From assembly GCA_963693035.2 (NCBI GenBank), contig CAXMMQ010000010.1, forward strand, positions 191,049 through 255,048: a DNA stretch of 64,000 nt, read 5' to 3'. Positions 9,165 to 18,108 of the stretch are shown piece by piece (positions within the stretch are counted from its first letter, which is position 1; each line of letters starts with the position of its first letter). The translations under genes were made by a program, and so were the position numbers. This DNA comes from Lichenicoccus sp963693035 (GTDB lineage Bacteria > Pseudomonadota > Alphaproteobacteria > Acetobacterales > Acetobacteraceae). Under the pieces are notes generated by a model. The model was not told the origin of the DNA and made no database searches. It was given only the letters and a program-made list of their open reading frames with translations.

Positions 9165-9402
9165 GGTTCGCAATCGACCGGCTGCAACGCGCCATCGCGA
9201 GGCGGCACGTCGTCCGCATCGAGCGGGGCCGCCATCAGCAGCCGGCCGAAGGAGGGCACCTGCGCGAGGCGCTGCCACTCGTCGAAACTCAGCAGGACCG
9301 CTTCCGGCCTGCCGTGGCGGGTGATGATGGAGGGCTCGCCCTGCCGCGGATGATCACCGCGGACAGGGTCGCGTTGGCCTCACGAGGCTGGATCTGCTGC
9401 AT
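9165..9402 (-). pseudogene. Phd/YefM-type antitoxin, frameshifted
   Basis: Remnant of the antitoxin partner of the PIN toxin. The first frame, from ATG at 9402, gives MQQIQPREANATLSAVI, the DNA-binding beta-alpha start of Phd/YefM proteins, then leaves frame and stops at 9289. A second frame resumes the family sequence: GEPSIITRHGRPEAVLLS, then FDEWQRLAQVPSF. The shift lies between about 9335 and 9356. The 3' limit is set approximately at the toxin start, because the resumed frame has no early stop. With both partners broken, the module is unlikely to work. Confidence 0.75.
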
Positions 9403-9557
9403 GACCGGCCCTCCCGCGACCACTGTGATCACCACAGACAACCCACTCCTCCCGATCAAGCAGCCGTTAGCCGAAGCGCGATCGTCCGGCAGGAGTCGCC
9501 TTGTGCCTCCGGGTGACGGATAAAGCGGATCCGTCAGATGATCTGCCAGGGACACCC

Positions 9558-10547
9558 ATGACCGTCGGTCGCTATCCGAACACCCGACTGCGACGCAACC
9601 GCCATGACGGCTTCACCCGCCGGCTGGTCGCCGAGAGCAGCCTGTCGGTGGACGACCTGATCTGGCCGATCTTCGTCACCGAAGGGAACGATACCGAGAC
9701 AGAGGTCTCCTCGATGCCTGGCGTGAAGCGGGTCACGCTGGACCGGCTGGCAGCGCACGTCGCCCCGGCCGCGCGGCTCGGCATCCCGGCGCTCGCGTTG
9801 TTTCCTATGACCCCTCTGGACAAGCGCGACGACGAGGGTATCGAGAGCGGCAACCCGGACAACCTGATCTGCCGCAGCGCTCGGCTGCTCAAGGCCGAGT
9901 TCCCCGATATCGGCCTGATCGGCGACGTGGCGCTCGACCCCTATACAAGCCACGGCCATGACGGCGTGCTCCGGGAAGATTACGTCGCCAACGATCCATC
10001 CGTCGCAGTCCTGGTCCGGCAGGCGCTCAACCAGGCGCAGAGCGGCATCGACATCCTCGCCCCCTCGGACATGATGGACGGCCGCATCGGCGCGATCCGT
10101 GCGGCCCTCGACGACGAGGACCTGATCCACACCCGCCTGATGTCGTATGCCGCCAAGTATGCCAGCGCCTTCTACGGGCCGTTCCGCGACGCGCTCGGCT
10201 CCGGCGGCCTGCTGCGTGGCGACAAGAAGACCTACCAGATGGACCCGGCCAACAGCGACGAGGCGCTGCGCGAGGTCGAGCTCGACCTGCTCGAAGGTGC
10301 CGACATGGTGATGGTCAAGCCCGGCATGCCCTATCTCGACATCGTGCGCAGGGTGCGCGACCGCTTCGCGGTGCCGACCTTCGCCTACCAGGTGTCGGGC
10401 GAGTACGCGATGATCATGGCCGCTGCCCGCAATGGCTGGCTCGACCGCGACCGCGCGATGATGGAGAGCCTGCTGGCGTTCAAGCGCGCAGGCGCAAGCG
10501 GCGTGCTGACCTACTTCGCAGTCGACGCCGCCGAGCGGCTCGCCTGA
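9558..10547 (+). CDS. hemB: Delta-aminolevulinic acid dehydratase (porphobilinogen synthase)
   Basis: A 329-residue enzyme that condenses two 5-aminolevulinate molecules into porphobilinogen in haem synthesis. Both Schiff-base lysines are visible, in YAAKYASAFYGPF (near residue 200) and MVMVKPGMPYLDI (near residue 254). The active-site metal loop reads LDPYTSHGHDG without the cysteine cluster of zinc enzymes, so this is the magnesium-type form common in alphaproteobacteria. The start is the ATG preceded by CAGGGA; an upstream in-frame ATG at 9501 would add an unrelated 19-residue leader. The stop overlaps the putative start of the penicillin acylase-family gene. Confidence 0.97.
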   Translation: MTVGRYPNTRLRRNRHDGFTRRLVAESSLSVDDLIWPIFVTEGNDTETEVSSMPGVKRVTLDRLAAHVAPAARLGIPALALFPMTPLDKRDDEGIESGNPDNLICRSARLLKAEFPDIGLIGDVALDPYTSHGHDGVLREDYVANDPSVAVLVRQALNQAQSGIDILAPSDMMDGRIGAIRAALDDEDLIHTRLMSYAAKYASAFYGPFRDALGSGGLLRGDKKTYQMDPANSDEALREVELDLLEGADMVMVKPGMPYLDIVRRVRDRFAVPTFAYQVSGEYAMIMAAARNGWLDRDRAMMESLLAFKRAGASGVLTYFAVDAAERLA

Positions 10548-12868
10548 AGACCGGCCTTCGTCTCGCCGGCTCGGCCGCAGCTGCAATCCTGCTGCTGCTG
10601 TGTGCCGCAACCGGGGCACTCTGGTGGACCCTGCCGCCGAACCGCCAGACCCTGCATATCCCGGACCTCGACGGTCCGGTCGGCATAACCCTCGACGGCT
10701 ACGGCATCCCGCGCATCACCGCCGGCAGCGCCGAGGATGCGGCGGCGGCGCTCGGGTTCCTGCACGCCCGCGACCGGATGTTCCAGATGGAGCTGATGCG
10801 CCGGGTCGGCTCCGGGCGCGTGGCCGAGATCGCCGGCGCTGCGGCGCTCCCGCTCGACCGCATGATGCGGGTGCTGGGCCTGCGCCAACGGGCCGCGTCC
10901 GCCTACCCGATGCTGCCGGCCGCCACGCGCGCGCTGCTCGATGCCTATGCGCGCGGGGTCAATGCCGAGATCGCCGCGCGCGGCCGCTTCATCGCGCCGG
11001 AGTTCCTGCTGCTCGGCAGGCCCGAGCCGTGGACCGCCGTCGACAGCCTGCTGTGGGGCCGGCTGATGGCGCTGACGCTCACCGGCAACTGGCGCACCGA
11101 GCTCGCCCGGCTGGCGCTGTCGCACCGCATTCCGCTGCAGCGCCAGCTTGCCCTGCAGCCTGCCCTTTCAGGGGCGCTGCCGCCGCAGGCGTCCCGCGCC
11201 GACCCGACGCTGTCCAGGCTCGCCGCGGACCTCGACCGCGCCCTGCCGCGCTATCCCGCCCCCTACATGCTCCCCGAGGAAGCCTCCGACGAGTGGGCGG
11301 TCGACGGCGCGCACAGCGTCACCGGCGCGCCATTGCTGGCCGGCGATCCGCATCTGGCGTTGGGCTTTCCCGGCATCTGGTATCTCGCGAGGATCGCCAG
11401 GCCAGGCGGCGTGCTGAGCGGAGCCACCGCGCCCGGCGTGCCGTTCCTGGTGCTCGGACAGAACACCCACATCGCCTGGAGCATCACCAGCAACGAGGCC
11501 GACACCCAGGACCTGTTCATCGAAACGCTCGCGCCGGGCGGTGGATACCTGACCCCGGACGGCCCGCGACGCTTCATGACCCGCACCGAGCGGATCCGGG
11601 TGCGCGGGCAGCCGGACGTGATGATGACCGTGCGCGAGACCCGGCACGGGCCGGTGATCAGCGATGCGCTGCCCGACCGGCATGGCCGCCTGCTCGCGGT
11701 CTCGATGGAGGCGCTGGCGCCCACCACGCCGGAGCACCAGGACATCGCCGCAGGCCTGGCGGCGCTGGACGACGCCACCGGCATCGAGCAGGCCGGACGC
11801 GCCGCCGCCGAGACCGCCGCTCCCGTGCAGAACCTGCTGGTGGCAGACGCTCGCCGGATCGCGCTGTTCACCACCGGCATGGTGCCGGTCCGACGCGCCG
11901 GCGACGGCAGCTTTCCCGCAAACGGCGCCGACGGCGCGCATGACTGGATCGGGACCGCTTCGGGCGACGCGCTGCCGCACATCGTGGCGCCCGCCGGCGG
12001 CCATCTGCTCAACGGCAACGAGCGCACCGCCGGACCCGATTTTTCCGTCTTTATGGGACGCGACTGGCCCGGCGACTGGCGGGCGCGGCGGATACGCGCG
12101 CTGCTTGGGCAGACGCCCCGCCACGACCTGGACGATTTCGTGCGCATGCAGTCCGACATCACCAGTGCATTCGCCGTCGCAACCCTGCCCGGCCTGCTGG
12201 GACGGCACCTGCAGCCACCACCGGGAAGCCTGGCGGCGGGCGCGCTTGGGCTGCTGGCCGGCTGGGACGGCCGCATGACCTTGGATGCGCCGCAGCCGCT
12301 GATCTTCAACGCCTGGATGCAGCGCTTCGTCGCTGACCGGCTGCGTGAAGGCGGCATCGACGAGGCCGTGATCGGACCCTGGCCGGATTTCGCCAGCTTC
12401 GAGCTGTCGGACGCCGGACGCACCGAGTGTCCCGACTGCGACCGCGCCCTGCTGCGCGCCCTCGACGCGGCGACCGCCGCAATCGCCAGCCGCCAGGGTG
12501 CCGCGCCGCAGGGCTGGCGCTGGTCCGGCCCGCATGCGGCCATGTTCGAGAACGCCTTCCTGCAGGCGCTGCCGCTGGTCCGCCTCGCCGCGCGGCGCCA
12601 GATCGCCGTTCCGGGCGACGAGACCACTTTGTTCCGGGCCGGCAACGGCACCCTCGGCGACTTCACCGCGAGCCACGGCGCCGCCTATCGCGGCGTCTAT
12701 GACCTCTCCGACCCGCAGCGCAGCCGTTACATCGCAACACCCGGACAATCGGGGAACTGGCTGTCCGGCGCGTCGTGGAATTTGATGCACCGGTGGGCGA
12801 GTGGCGATAGCATGATGATCCCTGTCCAGCCCGTCACCATATCGGCTGCAGCGACTCTGGTGCCGTAG
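10544..12868 (+). CDS. Penicillin acylase-family N-terminal nucleophile hydrolase, probable non-AUG start
   Basis: An exported Ntn hydrolase of the penicillin G acylase / acyl-homoserine lactone acylase family (S45), normally cut autocatalytically into alpha and beta chains in the periplasm. The predicted new N-terminal nucleophile is the Ser in EEASDEWAVDG (codon at 11285), followed by the conserved LLAGDPHLALGFPG. No ATG, GTG or TTG precedes the family's conserved N-terminal part. The first ATG (10778) is already inside it (HARDRMFQMELMRR). A CTG at 10544, overlapping the hemB stop as CTGA, would give a hydrophobic export signal and 774 residues. The substrate (amide, acyl-homoserine lactone or other) is unknown. 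Confidence 0.82.
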   Translation: MKTGLRLAGSAAAAILLLLCAATGALWWTLPPNRQTLHIPDLDGPVGITLDGYGIPRITAGSAEDAAAALGFLHARDRMFQMELMRRVGSGRVAEIAGAAALPLDRMMRVLGLRQRAASAYPMLPAATRALLDAYARGVNAEIAARGRFIAPEFLLLGRPEPWTAVDSLLWGRLMALTLTGNWRTELARLALSHRIPLQRQLALQPALSGALPPQASRADPTLSRLAADLDRALPRYPAPYMLPEEASDEWAVDGAHSVTGAPLLAGDPHLALGFPGIWYLARIARPGGVLSGATAPGVPFLVLGQNTHIAWSITSNEADTQDLFIETLAPGGGYLTPDGPRRFMTRTERIRVRGQPDVMMTVRETRHGPVISDALPDRHGRLLAVSMEALAPTTPEHQDIAAGLAALDDATGIEQAGRAAAETAAPVQNLLVADARRIALFTTGMVPVRRAGDGSFPANGADGAHDWIGTASGDALPHIVAPAGGHLLNGNERTAGPDFSVFMGRDWPGDWRARRIRALLGQTPRHDLDDFVRMQSDITSAFAVATLPGLLGRHLQPPPGSLAAGALGLLAGWDGRMTLDAPQPLIFNAWMQRFVADRLREGGIDEAVIGPWPDFASFELSDAGRTECPDCDRALLRALDAATAAIASRQGAAPQGWRWSGPHAAMFENAFLQALPLVRLAARRQIAVPGDETTLFRAGNGTLGDFTASHGAAYRGVYDLSDPQRSRYIATPGQSGNWLSGASWNLMHRWASGDSMMIPVQPVTISAAATLVP

Positions 12869-12955
12869 GCTCGAGTTCAACACGTGAATGAGGTTTTGCC
12901 AGCCACATGAGCCACGGAACCTCGAAGCGGGCCCGCGCATGATCCCGGTTGCTGC

Positions 12956-13690
12956 ATGACCTATACCGCGCCGCGGCGGCCGCAATTCTTCTACACGACG
13001 GCCCCGCTGCCGTGCCCGTATGTCGCCGGTCGCACCGAGCGCAAGGTGGTGACCGAGATCACCGGGCCGGACGCGGAGAACCTGCATGACCGGCTGTCGC
13101 GCGCCGGCTTTCGTCGCAGCCACAACATCGCCTATGCGCCGGTTTGTCCGGCCTGCAACGCCTGCGTGCCGATCCGCATCCCGGTGGCACTGTTCGCGCC
13201 GGGCCGGACGCTCAAGCGCATCATCCGGCGCAATGCCGGCGTCGAGGGCTTCGAGGTCCCGGCGCGTGCCACCACCGAGCAGTACGCGCTGTTCCAGCGC
13301 TACCAGCAGGCGCGGCACGGCGACGGCGACATGGCCGGCATGAGCTTCTACGACTACCGGGCGATGATCGAGGACACCCCGATCGAGACCTTCCTGGTCG
13401 AGTTCCGCGAACCCGATGACAGCCTGATCGGGGTGTGCCTGACCGATCGCCTCGGCGACGGGCTCTCCGCGGTGTACAGCTTCTTCGCCGCCGACCGCGC
13501 CAGCCGCTCGCTCGGCAGCTTCGCGATCACCTGGCTGATCGAGCGCGCCCGGCTGCTCGACCTGCCGTACGTCTATCTCGGCTACTGGGTCGCCGACAGC
13601 CGCAAGATGGCCTACAAGGCGCGCTTCCGCCCGACCGAGATCCTCGCCGGGGGAGCCTGGCGCCTGCTGGAACAGGCTCCCGGCAGCTAG
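12956..13690 (+). CDS. bpt: Aspartate/glutamate leucyltransferase (Bpt-type aminoacyl-tRNA-protein transferase)
   Basis: A 244-residue enzyme that transfers leucine from Leu-tRNA to proteins starting with Asp or Glu, marking them for ClpS/ClpAP degradation (N-degron pathway). The N-terminal ATE domain has PCPYVAGRTERKV and the cysteine cluster VCPACNACVPIRI. The C-terminal GNAT-like domain has FFAADRASRSLGSFA and YVYLGYWVADSRKMAYK. Length fits the bacterial family (about 240-250). It ends on a palindromic CTAG shared with the oppositely oriented next gene. Assignment to leucyl (Bpt) rather than arginyl (Ate1) transfer follows from the bacterial short form. Confidence 0.93.
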   Translation: MTYTAPRRPQFFYTTAPLPCPYVAGRTERKVVTEITGPDAENLHDRLSRAGFRRSHNIAYAPVCPACNACVPIRIPVALFAPGRTLKRIIRRNAGVEGFEVPARATTEQYALFQRYQQARHGDGDMAGMSFYDYRAMIEDTPIETFLVEFREPDDSLIGVCLTDRLGDGLSAVYSFFAADRASRSLGSFAITWLIERARLLDLPYVYLGYWVADSRKMAYKARFRPTEILAGGAWRLLEQAPGS

Positions 13691-15168
13691 GCCTGGGGCA
13701 GCCAGGCTTCAAGCAGCGACACCCCGGGGGCAGCCGAATCGGGCGCATCGAGGCCTGCCATCGTCTCCGTCATCCTTGCCGCATCCTCGATGCGGCCGAC
13801 ATAGCCGAGCCAGGCGATCACCGGCGCGTAGTAGTCGCTCTCGATCGGGAACAGCATGATCGCGCGCTCGCCCCAGCGTAAAGCCTGCGCGACGTCTCCG
13901 CGTGAGCCGAGATAGCGCGCGAAGTTGAAGCAGAGCGTGTGGTCGTCGGGTTGCCCCTGCAGCGCCGCTGCCGTCGCCAGCGCCAGGTCGGCGTGCAGCC
14001 GCACCGGCACGACGAGGTCCGCATCGGTGAACAGCATCAGTGCCAGTCGCAGCATGATGTTGTCGGTCGGATCAACATACAGCGCCTGCGCCAGGATCCC
14101 GGCGGCGACGATGTGGTGCGCGTGGTCCATGAACAGCCGGGCGGCGGCGCGCGACGTCGCCGTATCCGGGGTTCCCGCCTGCGCCGCCGCCTCGAACAGG
14201 CCCCTCGCGGATGGCAGGTCGCCGACCAGCAGCAGGCACTCGATGCATTTGAGCGTCAGCGGCACCGAGCCCGGGCGCAGCCGTAGCGCCATGCGCAGCA
14301 GGTCGATGCTGCGGCCGAGATCGCCGTCATTCTGGTGGATCTCGGCCAGCGCCAGCACATCGTCGTCGCGCGGCGACGGCACCGATACCACGCGCTCGTA
14401 GTAGGAGCGCACCGGGGTGAAATCCATCTCCGGCCGGGTCAGCCGCCCGGCCCAGACGTCGAACACGCTGCCGATGTCGATCGCGATGCCGCCCTGCCGC
14501 TTGATGACGTCGCAATAGATCTTGCCGCACGGACCGGCGCCGACCAGGAACACCGCGCCCGGGAACGGCACCTCGATCGACGCGCACAGGAAATCGAACA
14601 GTTCCGGAAAATGCCGTGGCAGGCGCGGCTCGTAGCAGAACAGCGCCTGCTCGGGCACGCGGTGCCAGGCGATGCGGCGCGGCTCCAGCATGTGCCGCAC
14701 CACGCGGCCCACGTCGCGCGAGGTCACCAGGCCGAGGAAGTCGATGCCGGTCAGCGTCTTCTGCAGGAAGCCGTCCAGGATCATCGCCTGCGGGAAGTTC
14801 ACCAGCACGGTGGCGAGCGGATGTCCCTTCGCCAGCGACGCCAGCACCGCATTGGCGCGTGCGAACTCGAGCGGCCAGTCGGCATCCGGGCAGCCGACCA
14901 CGTCGGCATTGAGGATCGCGGCGGCCAGGCTGCCGCGCAGGCGTTCGAGCTGGTCGAGGCTCAGGCGGTTTTCGCGGAACCAGCGCTCCAGCATCCGGGT
15001 GAGCTGGCCCTGCGCGTAGAAGGCGGGCGTGCCGACCAGCTTGGCCTCGCCGTCATTGAAGCGCACGATCGAGGCCGGGCGCCGGCGCGAGATCCGCTCG
15101 AGCAGCAGCATCTCGAGTTCCGGCACGCTCATCCGCCGGCCGATGGACGCAAGCACACGCTCGTTCAT
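13687..15168 (-). CDS. GT-D fold glycosyltransferase-like domain with C-terminal TPR-like repeats
   Basis: A 493-residue protein. Residues about 15-260 resemble the DUF1792/GT-D fold glycosyltransferase domain: ASIVRFNDGEAKLVG (the acidic DGE element), the GCPDADWP segment, and VFLVGAGPCGKIYCDVIK near the end of the domain. The remaining half (about 280-490) consists of helical repeats of TPR type (DDDVLALAEIHQNDGDLG, then RSIDLLRMALRLRPGS). Enzymes with this fold act in adhesin or surface glycosylation, but no acceptor protein is nearby. Its stop codon shares CTAG with the bpt stop. Function is assigned by fold only. Confidence 0.65.
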   Translation of the reverse strand: MNERVLASIGRRMSVPELEMLLLERISRRRPASIVRFNDGEAKLVGTPAFYAQGQLTRMLERWFRENRLSLDQLERLRGSLAAAILNADVVGCPDADWPLEFARANAVLASLAKGHPLATVLVNFPQAMILDGFLQKTLTGIDFLGLVTSRDVGRVVRHMLEPRRIAWHRVPEQALFCYEPRLPRHFPELFDFLCASIEVPFPGAVFLVGAGPCGKIYCDVIKRQGGIAIDIGSVFDVWAGRLTRPEMDFTPVRSYYERVVSVPSPRDDDVLALAEIHQNDGDLGRSIDLLRMALRLRPGSVPLTLKCIECLLLVGDLPSARGLFEAAAQAGTPDTATSRAAARLFMDHAHHIVAAGILAQALYVDPTDNIMLRLALMLFTDADLVVPVRLHADLALATAAALQGQPDDHTLCFNFARYLGSRGDVAQALRWGERAIMLFPIESDYYAPVIAWLGYVGRIEDAARMTETMAGLDAPDSAAPGVSLLEAWLPQA

Positions 15169-15279
15169 CCCGCACCTGGCTGTGACCTCCGGACCCGCGC
15201 GCCGGCTGTTGCAACCTAGCCCGGCACCGAGCCGGTCCCGCAGGTAATTCGGTGCGCTAGCGGAAATACCAGTGCCGGT

Positions 15280-17505
15280 TCAGGCCTTGCGCGTGACCCA
15301 GATCGGTGCGGCTCGCCCGGCATCGCCACGCTTGCCGATCCATTCCGCAAGATCGGCTATCCCGCGCGGCCGCACGCCTTCGTGCCATGCCAGCCCGGCG
15401 GCCTTGTCGAACGTGCGGATGTCCTTCAGGACGCTATCCCCACCGTTCTGCAGGCTCGGGAATTTCTGCAGCGCGACGCCGGTGCCGCGCGCCAGCTCCG
15501 GCACCTGAACGAGGGGAAAGATCAGCAGCCGGCGGTTGCTGCCCAGCAGGGCGACATGGTCGCCGGCGGCACGCACGCACAGCGCCGCCCGTTCGCCTGG
15601 CTTGAGGTTCAGCACCTGCCGGCCGGTGCGCTTCTCCGCCAGCAGGTCCTCGGACTTCACCAGCAGGCCACGGCCGGCCGCCGACGCCACCAGCCAGCGC
15701 GTGTCGTCGGCGACCACGAACAGCGCGATCAGCCGCTCCTCGTTGGACAGCTCGACCATCAGGCGGATCGGCTGGCCGTCGCCACGTCCGCGCGGCAGGT
15801 CCGAGGCACGCAGGGTAAAGGCGCGGCCGTCGGTGGCGAAGCCGCACAGCCGGTCGGTGGTCCAGCATTCAAGACTGCGCTCTAGGGTGTCGCCCTCCTT
15901 GAACTTCTGGCCGGCGAGATCGACCGCATGGCCCCGTACTGCCCGGATCCAGCCCTTCTCCGACAGGATCACCGTGATCGGCTCACGCTCGACGGCGCTG
16001 ATCTGCGAGATGTCCACCGGCGCCGGCGGCTCGGCCAGGGTGCTGCGCCGGGTGCCGAGCGGACCGGCGCCGAACTTCTTGCGCGTTGCCTCGAGCTCGC
16101 TGGCGATGCGCTTCCAGCGCAGCGGCTCGCGCTCGAGCAGGCTGGCGAGCTCGCCGCGCTCGCGGGTCAGCGACGCGTGCTCCTTCTGGATCTCGATCTC
16201 CTCCAGGCGCCGCAAGGAGCGCAGCCGCATGTTGAGGATCGCATCAGCCTGGGTTTCGGTGAGCGTGAAGGCGGCGACCAGGGCGGCCTTGGCATCGTCC
16301 TCCTCGCGCACGATGCGTATCACCTCGTCGAGGTTGAGATAGACCGCAAGGAAGCCTTCCAGCACCTCCAGGCGCCGGTCCAGCGCCGCCAGCCGATGCC
16401 GCGAGCGACGCAGCAGCACCTCGTGGCGATGGTCGAGCCAGGCGCGCAGCACCTCGCGCAGCCCCATCACGCGCGGCACCCGGTCGGCGCCGAGCACGTT
16501 CATGTTGAGCCCAAAACGTGTCTCGAGCTGCGTCGCGCGGAACAGCGTCTCCATCAGCACTTCCGGCTCGACGCCGCGTGTCTTCGGCTCCAGCACCAGC
16601 CGCACCTCGGTGGTGCTCTCGTCGCGCACGTCGCCCAGCAGCGGCAGCTTCTTTAGTTCCAGCAGCTCGGCGATCTGCTCGATCAGGCGCGACTTCTGCA
16701 CCTGGTACGGGATCTCGGTGACCACCACGGTCCAGGTCCCGAAGCGGCCCTGCTCGACGCTCCAGCGCGCCCGCAGCCGGAAGCCGCCGCGCCCGGTGTC
16801 GTAGGCCTGCCGCATCGCGCCGGCATCCTCGACGATCACCCCGCCGGTCGGGAAGTCGGGGCCCGGCATCGCCGCCAGCAGCGCGTCCAGCCCGACCCCC
16901 GGATCGCGCACCATCAGCAGGGCCGCGGCACACACCTCTCCCGCATTGTGCGGCGGGATGCTGGTCGCCATGCCGACCGCGATCCCGGCCGCCCCGTTCG
17001 CCAGCAGGTTCGGAAAGGCGCCGGGCAGCACTACCGGCTCCTGCTCCTCGCCGTCATAGGTCGGGCGCAGGTCGACCGCGTCGTCCTCGATGCCGTCGAG
17101 CAGGGCACGCGCGACCTCGGTGAGGCGCGCCTCGGTGTAGCGCATGGCGGCTGCGTTATCGCCGTCGATGGAGCCGAAATTGCCCTGCCCTTCGACCAGC
17201 GGATAGCGCTGCGCGAATTCCTGCGCGAGCCGCACCAGCGCCTCGTACACCGAGGCATCGCCATGCGGGTGATATTTGCCGATCACGTCGCCGACGACAC
17301 GGGCGCATTTCTTGAAGCCGGCGGTTGGATCCAGCCGCAACTGCTGCATGGCGTACAGCAGCCGGCGATGCACCGGCTTCAATCCGTCGCGCACATCCGG
17401 CAGCGAACGCGACATGATGGTCGACATCGCGTACGCCAGGTAGCGCTCGCTCAGCGCATCCGCGAGCCGCGTGTCCTCGATGTGCCCTGCCAGCGGATCG
17501 GCCAT
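15280..17505 (-). CDS. parC: DNA topoisomerase IV subunit A
   Basis: A 741-residue type IIA topoisomerase subunit that cuts and rejoins DNA to decatenate daughter chromosomes, together with ParE. The quinolone-region sequence PHGDASVYEALVRLAQ and the catalytic tyrosine in MRYTEARLT (near residue 121) are clear. The C-terminal part holds beta-pinwheel blades (GWIRAVRGHAVDL, WLVASAAGRGLLV, KSEDLLAEKRTGRQVLNL). The start is the ATG giving MADPLAGHIED; the upstream extension of the frame is unrelated sequence. ParC rather than GyrA is inferred from length and the divergent C-terminal domain. No parE is in the window. Confidence 0.95.
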   Translation of the reverse strand: MADPLAGHIEDTRLADALSERYLAYAMSTIMSRSLPDVRDGLKPVHRRLLYAMQQLRLDPTAGFKKCARVVGDVIGKYHPHGDASVYEALVRLAQEFAQRYPLVEGQGNFGSIDGDNAAAMRYTEARLTEVARALLDGIEDDAVDLRPTYDGEEQEPVVLPGAFPNLLANGAAGIAVGMATSIPPHNAGEVCAAALLMVRDPGVGLDALLAAMPGPDFPTGGVIVEDAGAMRQAYDTGRGGFRLRARWSVEQGRFGTWTVVVTEIPYQVQKSRLIEQIAELLELKKLPLLGDVRDESTTEVRLVLEPKTRGVEPEVLMETLFRATQLETRFGLNMNVLGADRVPRVMGLREVLRAWLDHRHEVLLRRSRHRLAALDRRLEVLEGFLAVYLNLDEVIRIVREEDDAKAALVAAFTLTETQADAILNMRLRSLRRLEEIEIQKEHASLTRERGELASLLEREPLRWKRIASELEATRKKFGAGPLGTRRSTLAEPPAPVDISQISAVEREPITVILSEKGWIRAVRGHAVDLAGQKFKEGDTLERSLECWTTDRLCGFATDGRAFTLRASDLPRGRGDGQPIRLMVELSNEERLIALFVVADDTRWLVASAAGRGLLVKSEDLLAEKRTGRQVLNLKPGERAALCVRAAGDHVALLGSNRRLLIFPLVQVPELARGTGVALQKFPSLQNGGDSVLKDIRTFDKAAGLAWHEGVRPRGIADLAEWIGKRGDAGRAAPIWVTRKA

Positions 17506-17648
17506 TCGCTCTTTCGCCCTCAAATCCTGCTCAGGAACAAACCATGAAAGCCAGCCTGCCGGCAACTTCGTGTGGTGCCGCGGACTTCGATGCCACGCGC
17601 GCGTGGCGGCCTGCCCGCGCCGCGCCTTGCTGACCGGAGCCCCTGCCG

Positions 17649-18068
17649 ATGCCAATGAAGTCCGTCCCGGCCGCCGTCGCCGCCCTGTCGACGGGGCTTG
17701 CTCTGTCCGCCTGCACCACCCCGCAGGAGCGGGTCCAGCAACGCGAGGACCTGCTCGCCGCCGCCGGCTTCAGCATCCGTCCGGCCAACACCGCGGCGCG
17801 CCAGCAGGCGTTGTCACACCTGCCGCCGCATCATTTCGTGCAGCGCACACATGGCGACACGGTGATCTATCTCTACGCCGACCCGCTGGTCTGCGACTGT
17901 CGCTATATCGGCAGCCAGGAAGCCTATGGGCGCTACCGCCAGGAGCGGCTGCAGCAGCGCCTGCTCGACCAGCAGCAGCAGATCGCCGACGAGCAGCAGA
18001 TGAACGCGGACCGCTTCGAGGATGGCGGCTGGGATTGGGGCCTGTGGGGGCCGGGCTTCTATCGGTGA
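17649..18068 (+). CDS. Small lipoprotein, function unknown
   Basis: A 139-residue protein with a lipoprotein signal peptide: a short charged start, a hydrophobic stretch, and the lipobox LSAC with the acylated cysteine at residue 22. The mature part is rich in glutamine (around residues 95-125) and ends in a Trp/Gly-rich segment (GGWDWGLWGPGF). No catalytic motif is recognised. It probably sits in the outer membrane facing the periplasm. It lies 40 bases upstream of the MFS gene on the same strand. A second ATG two codons in (17655) is an equally good start. Confidence 0.72.
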   Translation: MPMKSVPAAVAALSTGLALSACTTPQERVQQREDLLAAAGFSIRPANTAARQQALSHLPPHHFVQRTHGDTVIYLYADPLVCDCRYIGSQEAYGRYRQERLQQRLLDQQQQIADEQQMNADRFEDGGWDWGLWGPGFYR

Positions 18069-18108
18069 GGCCGCCGCACCGGCGACCGGCCGCAAGAAGT
18101 TCCTTGGC

